64,000 nt of DNA, from contig NZ_CP113910.1 in NCBI RefSeq assembly GCF_024701375.2, positions 2,852,001 to 2,916,000 on the forward strand, written 5' to 3'. The notes below the pieces were generated by a model, which searched no databases, was not told the DNA's origin, and saw only the letters and a list, made by a program, of their open reading frames with translations. The stretch is from Streptomyces sp. KMM 9044. Lineage in GTDB: Bacteria > Actinomycetota > Actinomycetes > Streptomycetales > Streptomycetaceae. Made by a program: the position numbers and the translations under genes. Of this stretch, positions 43,701 to 52,289 are shown piece by piece; position 1 is the stretch's first letter; each line of letters begins with the position of its first letter.

Positions 43701-44100
43701 GGTCGAGGTCCGGCCACACCTCGAGCGCCCGGCCCGACGCGGCACGCAGCGTCGCCACGTCGACGACGGCACGGGGCTCGGCCGACGACTTCCCGCTGCG
43801 GCACCCGCGCGGGTGCGAACCGGTCGACGGGCGGCGCATAGCGCCCCTCGTCCTCTCCGGGCGGTCCCAAGGACACCAACACAGCCCGCTCACCGGCCCG
43901 CTCACCGGCCCGCTCCTCCGGCAGCGCAAGGTCGTCGAAGAATCCCCTGCGCCGAGCGTGGCCCAGGGCACTGGCATCGATACCGGCATCAACACCGACT
44001 GCGAGACGGGCGCAGCACGGAGGCCCGGCGCCGCTGGGCAGCGGTGCCGGGCCTCCGTGTCTGCTACCGGCGTCGGTTACCGACGTCCGTCGCGTGTGGT
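43701..44100. other. Degenerate region before groEL
   Basis: No gene I can support. A minus-strand stretch around 43850-43950 looks vaguely protein-like (FFDDLALPEERAGERAGE, then VLVSLGPPGEDEGRYAPP) with a 12-bp repeat, but no signature is complete. Ends at the groEL terminator. Confidence 0.45.
44016..44059 (-). terminator. Terminator of the groES-groEL1 operon
   Basis: 14-bp stem, CACGGAGGCCCGGC (44016-44029) with 44046-44059; the loop itself can pair further (GCCGCT with AGCGGT). 43 bp past the groEL stop. Confidence 0.85.
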
Positions 44101-44102
44101 GC

Positions 44103-45788
<1,686 letters not shown>

Positions 45789-45845
45789 TCAGGAAGCGTG
45801 TCGGGACCAGGGGCGCAGTTCGGAGCAAATCTGCTACGAGGTGAC

Positions 45846-46154
45846 TTACTTCTCGATGATCGCGAGAACGTCGCGGGCCGAGAGGACGAGGTATTCCTCG
45901 CCGTTGTACTTCACCTCGGTGCCGCCGTACTTGCTGTAGAGCACGACGTCGCCGACGTTCACGTCGAGTTCGACGCGCTTGCCGTCCTCGATGCGGCCGG
46001 GGCCGGCGGCCAGGACAACGCCCTCCTGGGGCTTCTCCTTCGCCGTGTCCGGAATGACCAGGCCCGAAGCCGTGGTCTGTTCGGCGTCGAGCGGCTGGAC
46101 CACAATGCGGTCCTCGAGCGGCTTGATGGCAACCTTGGAGCTGGCGGTCGTCAC
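45846..46154 (-). CDS. groES: 10-kDa co-chaperonin GroES
   Basis: 102 aa from GTG 46154 with GGGGGAGG seven bases upstream. The core starts [20 protein letters not shown] (the mobile loop [17 protein letters not shown] follows) and ends [20 protein letters not shown]. Caps GroEL in the folding cycle. First gene of the heat-shock operon. Confidence 0.97.
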   Translation of the reverse strand: MTTASSKVAIKPLEDRIVVQPLDAEQTTASGLVIPDTAKEKPQEGVVLAAGPGRIEDGKRVELDVNVGDVVLYSKYGGTEVKYNGEEYLVLSARDVLAIIEK

Positions 46155-46253
46155 GATCCGACCTCCCCCTTCGGAGATCTCACGGGGTTAACTGTCTGAG
46201 GTGGCGACCAGGTCGATCCGTCGTCGCGGGTGCCGGACCTGCCCGTCGCTGTG

Positions 46254-46280
46254 TTGGCACTCTCCAGTGGGGAGTGCCAG
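46254..46280 (-). promoter_or_regulatory. CIRCE element 2 (HrcA operator), downstream site
   Basis: TTGGCACTC-N9-GAGTGCCAG, nine-base arms of the CIRCE type with near-perfect dyad. It lies just downstream of the predicted start point of the groES transcript, in the untranslated leader. Confidence 0.85.
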
Positions 46281-46286
46281 ACCTGA

Positions 46287-46315
46287 GACTATGACCGCGA
46301 TTAGCACTCGGTCAA
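46287..46315 (-). promoter_or_regulatory. Vegetative promoter of groES-groEL1
   Basis: Minus strand TTGACC (46315-46310), 17 bp, ATAGTC (46292-46287). CIRCE element 1 overlaps the -35 and spacer, so HrcA binding would block polymerase directly. Confidence 0.75.
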
Positions 46316-46327
46316 GCGGAGTGCCAA
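46301..46327 (-). promoter_or_regulatory. CIRCE element 1 (HrcA operator), promoter site
   Basis: TTAGCACTC-N9-GAGTGCCAA, one base from the classical TTAGCACTC-N9-GAGTGCTAA. Overlaps the groES promoter. Confidence 0.93.
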
Positions 46328-46535
46328 TTCACTGCGCGGCGTCGCCGGGATTCCCCTGTACGCCGACCCGGAAACCGGGCTTGTGTTCGAGTGATCGTCC
46401 CCTGGGGCTTCCGCCCCCCGGACCCCCGTTCCGGCCCGAACGGCCTCGCCCCCGGCCTCTCCCCCCGTTCCACGAGCGGGGGGCACCCGGACGGGCCGGC
46501 CGGCGAGCGGTGCCCGTCGGTGACCGCAGGAGGAC

Positions 46536-47303
46536 TCAAGGGCGCCGGACGTGGTCCTCCAGCCTCCCGACCCTCAGCCCTCTCTCCGCCAGCTCGCGCA
46601 GCAGCCGCGTCGTCCGCTCCTCCAGGGTCAGGGCCGGAGTCCCGCCCGCGGGGACGGAGATGATGTCGCCGGGCGTCAGGCGGTGCGCGCCGCGGGTGTA
46701 CGTGAGGGTGCCGTCACCCTCCAGGGTGACCCGCCAGAGCACGACCGCCGTGATGCCGCAGTCGCCGGCGGCCCTGAGGGTCGTGGTGTCGTACGTGCCG
46801 TGGGGCGGGCGGAACAGGTGGGGGCGGATACCGAAGCGGGCCCTGAGCTTGCGCTGCTGGCCGCAGATCTCGGCGCGCTGACCGGCGTAGGGCAGGCCGC
46901 GCAGGGCGGGGTGGTCGAGGGTGTGGTTCTGCAGACTCGCGCCGACCGAGCGCAGCCGGGCGAAGTGACCGTAACCGGGCCCCACCACGCTGTCCGTGAG
47001 GAAGATGCTGACGGGGAGGCGGCGGCGGCGTACGAGGTCGATGAAGCGGGGATCGCGTTCGGCGCCGTCGTCGTAGGTCAGGAAGACGACCTTGTCCCGG
47101 GTCGGGACGTGGTCGACGACGGGCGGGAGGCCCGGATCGCCGCGGGGCGAGCGGCCCGCGCCGCCCCCGGCGCCCTTCCCCGCCTCGGCCCGGACGGTCG
47201 GGCCCACGGCCGGCCGGCCGCCCGCCGAGTCGCAACCCGCCAGCACCGCCAGGAGAACCGCCGTGGCCACCCCCCGCCGGAGCGGCCGGACCGGCCCGGT
47301 CAC
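46536..47303 (-). CDS. Polysaccharide deacetylase-family lipoprotein, second of the pair
   Basis: 255 aa from GTG 47303, whose GTGA overlaps the stop of the upstream deacetylase. Lipobox LAVLAGC follows a short signal peptide. NodB motifs: LTYDDGAERD (metal Asp), QNHTLDHP (metal His pair), LFRPPHGTYD. The fifth motif, LTHF in the partner, reads ISVPAGG here, so the general-acid His is missing. It probably arose by duplication of the neighbour and may bind rather than cleave, or act weakly. N-deacetylation of cell-wall sugars is the family role. Confidence 0.85.
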   Translation of the reverse strand: MTGPVRPLRRGVATAVLLAVLAGCDSAGGRPAVGPTVRAEAGKGAGGGAGRSPRGDPGLPPVVDHVPTRDKVVFLTYDDGAERDPRFIDLVRRRRLPVSIFLTDSVVGPGYGHFARLRSVGASLQNHTLDHPALRGLPYAGQRAEICGQQRKLRARFGIRPHLFRPPHGTYDTTTLRAAGDCGITAVVLWRVTLEGDGTLTYTRGAHRLTPGDIISVPAGGTPALTLEERTTRLLRELAERGLRVGRLEDHVRRP

Positions 47304-48232
47304 AGGTAGTCCTCCAGACGCCCCACCGCGTATCCCTCGGCCGTGACCTTGTCCAGGAAGCGGCGGACCATGTCGGGCATGGTGCCCTTCCCGTCGTCGC
47401 GGCCCCGGAAGTGGGTGAGGACGATGTCGCCGGGGTGCAGTTCCCTGTCCCACTCGCGGTAGTCCCAGCGGTCGGCGAAGACCTCCTCGTTCCACAGCGG
47501 GGCGTACTCGATGCCGCAGGACTTCGCCGCGCGCAGGGTGTCCTTGTTGTAGTTTCCGAACGGCGGGCGGAAGAGGACGGGGCGTTCGCCGTACCGCTTC
47601 TCGATGACGTCCTGCATGCCGCAGATCTCGCGCTTCTGGCGGGCGTAGGACAGGCCGGGCAGGTACGGGTGGTTCAGGGTGTGGTTGTTCAGGCCGACCC
47701 CCCGGTCCTGCATCCTCTCGAAGTAGCCGTAGTCCTCCTTGATCACGTAGTCGCTGAGGAACGCGGTGTACGGGATCTTCAGCTCGCTCGTCATGCGCAG
47801 GAACGCGGGGTCCTTCTCGGCACCGTCGTCGATGGTGAGGAAGACGACCTTCTCCTCGGTGGGGACGGTGGTGAAGACCGGGGGGAGGTCCAGTTCCCGG
47901 TGGCCGTCGACCTCGAAGCCCTTACGGGTGGAGATCCGGGGTTTCTCCTGGGGCGCGGGCGGGGCGGCCAGAGGCACCTGCTTGAGCCCCCAGCGCTTCG
48001 CCACGGCCACGCGCGCGGCGTGCGCGGCGTGCAGTCTGGTGGCGTAGGAGTCGAGCGCGTGGGCCGGGGGCGCATGGAGGGGCTGCTGTCCGCCCGCAGC
48101 CGGGGCCGGGGCGGTGGAGTCCTGTCCGCAGCCCGCGGCGAGAGGAGCGAGGGCCGCGAGGGTGAGTACGGCGACACCGGCCCGTACGCCGCCCCATGAC
48201 CGCCTTTTATCGTTTTGTCCTACTACTCGCAT
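47300..48232 (-). CDS. Polysaccharide deacetylase-family lipoprotein, first of the pair
   Basis: 310 aa. Signal peptide with lipobox LAPLAAGC, an Ala/Pro-rich spacer, then a NodB domain (~125-305): motif 1 LTIDDGAEKD, motif 2 NNHTLNHPYL, motif 3 LFRPPFGNYN, motif 5 DIVLTHFRG. All metal and catalytic residues are in place, so an active extracytoplasmic deacetylase of peptidoglycan or another polysaccharide is likely. Translationally coupled to the second, motif-5-deficient copy. Confidence 0.9.
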   Translation of the reverse strand: MRVVGQNDKRRSWGGVRAGVAVLTLAALAPLAAGCGQDSTAPAPAAGGQQPLHAPPAHALDSYATRLHAAHAARVAVAKRWGLKQVPLAAPPAPQEKPRISTRKGFEVDGHRELDLPPVFTTVPTEEKVVFLTIDDGAEKDPAFLRMTSELKIPYTAFLSDYVIKEDYGYFERMQDRGVGLNNHTLNHPYLPGLSYARQKREICGMQDVIEKRYGERPVLFRPPFGNYNKDTLRAAKSCGIEYAPLWNEEVFADRWDYREWDRELHPGDIVLTHFRGRDDGKGTMPDMVRRFLDKVTAEGYAVGRLEDYL

Positions 48233-48344
48233 GGGGCCGGATCATCGCAGTCCCCGGCTCCCGCCCCGGCCCGACACCGCGGTCGGCGGCACACCGTCCA
48301 TCGACTGGCCGACACCGGACCCGCACCTGGCCCACAATGAGCCG

Positions 48345-49598
48345 GTGAACGACCGCACCGCGCCCCACACCCGGCCCTCCTCGCACCCCCCCGACGCCTC
48401 GCCCCTCGCCCTGCTCCTCACCCCCGAGGGCCGCGCCCTCCTCGACGAGGTGCGCGACACCGACCCGGCCCGGGAACTCGCCGTCGCGACCCGGCTGCGC
48501 CGTGGGCATCCGGCGGAGCTGGTCTCGGCGGCGCTCGGCCAGGCCCGGCTGCGGCAGCGGGCGGCGGCGAAGTTCGGGGCCCAGGACGCCGGGCGGATGT
48601 TCTTCACGCCGAACGGGGTCGAGCAGTCGACCCGGGCGAGCGTGGCGGCGTACCGGGCACGGCGGCTGAGGGAGCTGGGCGTGACGTCGGTGGCCGACCT
48701 GTGCTGCGGGATCGGCGGGGACGCGATCGCGCTGGCCCGCGCCGGGATCCGGGTGCTCGCGGTGGACCGGGACCCGCTCACCGCGGCGGCGGCCCGTGCG
48801 AACGCGGACGCGCTGGGCCTGGCCGCGCTGATCGAGGTACGGGAAGCCGATGTCACGGAGGTGGACACGGCCGGGTACGACGCCGTCTTCGTCGACCCGG
48901 CCCGGCGCGGCGGCCGGGGCCGCATCTTCGACCCCGAGGCCTGCTCGCCCCCGCTGTCCTGGGCGGTCGAGGCGGCCCGCGGGGCGGCCCGCGCCGCCGC
49001 CCTGAAGGTCGCCCCGGGCATTCCGCACGAGGCCGTCCCCGGTGACGCCGAGGCCGAGTGGATCTCGGACGGCGGGGACGTGAAGGAGGCGGTGCTCTGG
49101 TTCGGCACCGGACGGGCGGTCGCCGGGGCGGGGGGCGCGGTGGCCCCGGCGATCCGCGCGACCCTGCTGCCCGGCCCCCGCACGCTGCTCTCCCGCGGCC
49201 TGCCCGACCCCGCGGTGCGTCCGCCCGGCCGGTACCTGTACGAGCCCGACGGCGCCGTCATCCGCGCGCATCTCGTCGCCGAGGTCGCGCAGGACCTCGG
49301 CGGAGGGCTGATCGACGCGACCATCGCGTACGTCACCGCCGACGCACACCTCCCGACGCCGTACGCCACCGCCTACGAGATCACCGACCGGCTCCCCTTC
49401 AACGTCAAGAGACTGAAGGCGCTGCTGCGCGAACGCCGGGTCGGCACCCTGACCGTCAAGAAGCGCGGCTCGGCGGTGGAACCGGAGGAGCTCCGCCGCA
49501 AGGCCCTCCCCAGACCGAACGGCACCGTGTCCGTCACCGTCTTCCTCACCCGTGTCGCAGGCGCCCCGACGATGCTCCTGGGGCACCCGGTGCGCTGA
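48345..49598 (+). CDS. SAM-dependent methyltransferase with THUMP-like domain
   Basis: 417 aa from GTG 48345; the frame is open further upstream and the ribosome site is weak, so the start is uncertain. A helical N-terminal region leads to a Rossmann methyltransferase core: SAM loop VADLCCGIGGDAIALARAG, acidic LAVDRDPLTAAAA, and catalytic-loop VFVDPARRGGRGR, which is RNA-methyltransferase-like. The C-terminal ~90 residues (YEITDRLPFNVKRLKALLRE, GTLTVKKRGSAVEPEELRRK) are the THUMP-like domain. A nucleic-acid substrate is likely; which one is unknown. Confidence 0.88.
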   Translation: MNDRTAPHTRPSSHPPDASPLALLLTPEGRALLDEVRDTDPARELAVATRLRRGHPAELVSAALGQARLRQRAAAKFGAQDAGRMFFTPNGVEQSTRASVAAYRARRLRELGVTSVADLCCGIGGDAIALARAGIRVLAVDRDPLTAAAARANADALGLAALIEVREADVTEVDTAGYDAVFVDPARRGGRGRIFDPEACSPPLSWAVEAARGAARAAALKVAPGIPHEAVPGDAEAEWISDGGDVKEAVLWFGTGRAVAGAGGAVAPAIRATLLPGPRTLLSRGLPDPAVRPPGRYLYEPDGAVIRAHLVAEVAQDLGGGLIDATIAYVTADAHLPTPYATAYEITDRLPFNVKRLKALLRERRVGTLTVKKRGSAVEPEELRRKALPRPNGTVSVTVFLTRVAGAPTMLLGHPVR

Positions 49599-49638
49599 CG
49601 CCCTCGAGCTCCCGGGACTTCTCTCCGGCGGGGGCGGG

Positions 49639-50859
49639 TCACCGCAGCGACGCCCACAGCTCCTCCGCCTCCGGCTGCCGTGCCACCACCCGGTTGGGGT
49701 TCCAGGGCGCCGGAAGCACCGGCATCATCACGGTGGTGACGGCGGGCGAGGACAGCCCCTGCAGGCTCTGGGCGAAGCGGGTCAGCTCGGCCAGCGAGTC
49801 CAGGCCGGTGTCGGTCGTGAGGCTGCTGGTGACCGCGTCGGCGATCTCGTACAGCTCGGTGGGGTCGGTCAGCAGGCTCTGCTTCCCCGCCTGGTCCAGC
49901 AGCGCCTTCACCAGCGTGTGCTGGAGACCTATGCGGCCGAGGTCGCTGCCGTCCGCTATGCCGTACCGGGTGCGGGCCATGGCCAGGGCCTCGGTGCCGT
50001 CCAGGTGGTGGGTGCCCGCTTTGAGGTGCAGACGGCTCAGGTCGTCGTCGATGTCCTCGTCCGTGGTGACGGTGACGCCGCCGAGTGCGTCGACCAGGCG
50101 GGCGAAGCCGGTGAAGTCGATCTCGACGTAGTGGTCCATGCGGACGCCCGTGAGCAGTTCGGCCGTCTTCACCGCGCACACCGGCCCGCCCGCCTCGTAG
50201 GCGCTGTTGAACATCGCGTCGGCCGCCGGCCGCGTCGACCCGCCGTCCGGCAGCGGGCAGGCCGGGCGGTCGACCAGGGTGTCGCGCGGGATGCTGACCA
50301 CGGTCGCCGCGGTCCGGCCGGCGTCGAGGTGGACGACCATGGCCGTGTCGGAACGGGCCCCGCCGCTGTCGCCGCCACCGAGCTCCTGGTTCTCCCCGCC
50401 GCTGCGCGAGTCCGAGCCCAGCACCAGGAGGTTGAGGGAACCCGTCGGCAGGGGCGAGGCCGAGGGGGACGCCGAAGCGTCCTGGACCGAGGTCGTCGTT
50501 CCCCTGGGCGGGCGGTCGTCGCCCAGGGCGCTGTTGATGTCGACGCTCCTGATGTTGCCGCCCAGCTGCCAGTACGCCCAGCCGGCCGCCCCGGCGCCCA
50601 GGACCAGCGCGCCCGCCAGCGCGAGGCCGGCGAACTTCAGGACCCGCGCCCGGTGACGGACCGGCTGCGGGTCCGTCACCGGGTCCGTCGCCGAAGCTGT
50701 CGGCGGGTCCGTCCGTATGTCCGGGTCCTCGGCGGGGTCCGAGGACGCGTCCGAAGGCACCTCGCTTCCGCCTTCGTCGCGCCCGTCACCGTGACCCCCG
50801 TCGTGCTCCTCTCCTCGCCCCTCGCGGGAACCCTCGTCGTGGCCCTCATGTCCCGTCAC
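49639..50859 (-). CDS. LytR-CpsA-Psr (LCP) family cell-wall glycopolymer transferase
   Basis: 406 aa from GTG 50859. A ~70-residue acidic cytoplasmic tail, one membrane helix (FAGLALAGALVLGAGAAGWAYW), then the LCP domain: LNLLVLGSDSRSG, ARSDTAMVVHLD, VVSIPRDTLVD with the pyrophosphate-binding Arg, and HLDGTEALAMARTRY. The family attaches teichoic acids or other glycopolymers from lipid carriers to peptidoglycan. Convergent with the methyltransferase gene, 40 bp apart. Confidence 0.9.
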   Translation of the reverse strand: MTGHEGHDEGSREGRGEEHDGGHGDGRDEGGSEVPSDASSDPAEDPDIRTDPPTASATDPVTDPQPVRHRARVLKFAGLALAGALVLGAGAAGWAYWQLGGNIRSVDINSALGDDRPPRGTTTSVQDASASPSASPLPTGSLNLLVLGSDSRSGGENQELGGGDSGGARSDTAMVVHLDAGRTAATVVSIPRDTLVDRPACPLPDGGSTRPAADAMFNSAYEAGGPVCAVKTAELLTGVRMDHYVEIDFTGFARLVDALGGVTVTTDEDIDDDLSRLHLKAGTHHLDGTEALAMARTRYGIADGSDLGRIGLQHTLVKALLDQAGKQSLLTDPTELYEIADAVTSSLTTDTGLDSLAELTRFAQSLQGLSSPAVTTVMMPVLPAPWNPNRVVARQPEAEELWASLR

Positions 50860-51029
50860 AGACAGGAACGTAAGTCCGCATTATGACAACGAGCGCTCCC
50901 GGACCGTTTTCTTGTGAAGTTCTCAGACTTCACAGCCCGGACTCACCCACCGCGCGCACCGAAACTTTCGAAACCGTCGACGACACCCTTCGAGCAGCGC
51001 CCGGCCGACGCCCGCGAGCCCGGCGCCCG

Positions 51030-52088
51030 TCACCCTCCGGCCGGCGGCGCCCCCGTACTGCTGCGCACCACCAGGCTCGTCGCCAGCTCCACCCGGGTCG
51101 CGGCGGCCGCGGGGTCCTCGCCCTTGCCGAGGTCGAGGACCAGCCTGGCCGCCGCCTCCGCCATCTCCGTCAGCGGCTGCCGTACGGTCGTCAGCGGCGG
51201 CCCCACCCAGCGGGCCACCGGCAGGTCGTCGAACCCCACCACGCTCAGGTCCTCGGGAATCCGCAGGCCCAGCTCACGCGCGGCCTCGTAGAGACCGAGC
51301 GCCTGGAGATCGTTGCCGGCGAAGACCGCGGTGGGCCGGTCGGGGCGGCGCAGCAGGGCGAGACCCTGGCGGTACCCGGTCTCGTGGTGGAAGTCGCCGG
51401 TCATGACCAGCCCGGGGTCCACCGGAAGTCCGCCGGTCTCCAGCGCGGCCCGGTAGCCGTCGATGCGGGCGCGGCTGCACATCATCTGCGAGGGCCCGCT
51501 GATCGCCCCGATCCTGGTGTGCCCGAGCTCGACCAGGTGCCGGGTGGCGGCGAGCCCGCCCTGCCAGTTGGTCGCGCCGACGGAGGGCACGTCGGTGCCG
51601 GGGTCACCGGCCGGGTCCACCACCACGAACGGGATGGAACGGCTGGTCAGCAGCGCCCGCCCGGACTCGTCGAGACCGGACAGGACGAGGATCACCCCGT
51701 GCGGGCGGCGGGCGGCGACCTGGTCGGCCCAGGTCCGCCCCGGGGTGAGGCGGCCCGCGCTCTCGGAGAGCACGACGCTCAGCCCCGCGTCCCTCGCCAC
51801 GTTCTCCACGCCCCGGATGACCTCCATCGCCCAGGCGCTCTCCAGTTCGTGGAAGACCAGGTCGAGCAGGGGCGAGCGGGTGGCCTCGGCGCGTCGGCGC
51901 CGGTAGCCGTGCGCGTGCAGCAACTCCTCGACCCGGCTCCGGGTGGCGGGGGCGACATCGGCACGGCCGTTGAGGACCTTCGAAACAGTCGGTGCCGAGA
52001 CACCGGCCTCGCGGGCGATCTCGGCGAGGGTCGCAGTCTGCGCGCTGCGCCCTCGCGTCCGGGTTTCGGCGGGCTGCGAGGAAGTCAT
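51030..52088 (-). CDS. LacI-family transcriptional repressor
   Basis: 352 aa from ATG 52088. N-terminal helix-turn-helix and hinge (TLAEIAREAGVSAPTVSKVL, GRADVAPATRSRVEELL), then the periplasmic-binding-like sugar domain (RPHGVILVLSGLDESG, TAVFAGNDLQALGLYEAARE, VVGFDDLPVARWV, TTVRQPLTEMAEAA). Type and position point to a xylose/cello-oligosaccharide-responsive repressor of the divergent GH3 gene. Confidence 0.93.
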   Translation of the reverse strand: MTSSQPAETRTRGRSAQTATLAEIAREAGVSAPTVSKVLNGRADVAPATRSRVEELLHAHGYRRRRAEATRSPLLDLVFHELESAWAMEVIRGVENVARDAGLSVVLSESAGRLTPGRTWADQVAARRPHGVILVLSGLDESGRALLTSRSIPFVVVDPAGDPGTDVPSVGATNWQGGLAATRHLVELGHTRIGAISGPSQMMCSRARIDGYRAALETGGLPVDPGLVMTGDFHHETGYRQGLALLRRPDRPTAVFAGNDLQALGLYEAARELGLRIPEDLSVVGFDDLPVARWVGPPLTTVRQPLTEMAEAAARLVLDLGKGEDPAAAATRVELATSLVVRSSTGAPPAGG

Positions 52089-52142
52089 GGCCGCGATCGT
52101 ATCCCTGCGGGCCCCCTTGACGAAGTGTTCCCTGAGCCATAG

Positions 52143-52153
52143 GTTCCCGGAAC
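52143..52153. promoter_or_regulatory. Palindrome and direct repeats in the LacI-GH3 gap
   Basis: GTTCC-C-GGAAC is a perfect dyad at 52143-52153. ACATTC follows three times within 30 bp, and closer to the GH3 gene are three head-to-tail 8-mers, GAACCTTY, at 52232-52255. Any of these may be the LacI operator; the odd-length central dyad is the usual LacI-family shape. Confidence 0.45.
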
Positions 52154-52289
52154 ATTCGCCATACATTCCGAAACATTCGTAGGTCGCGATGAAACCCGCA
52201 GCCGACCCGGCTCCACCCCGGCGGCCCCAGAGAACCTTTGAACCTTCGAACCTTTGTGAGAGGGCCCTTCGTCCCCCGACAGGAGTCTC

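Noticed and set aside
43700..44000. Possible cytochrome P450 fragment on the minus strand (VLVSLGPPGEDEGRYAPPVD)
   Set aside because: Slight resemblance to the region before the heme loop, but no heme-ligand Cys motif follows in any frame; likely chance.
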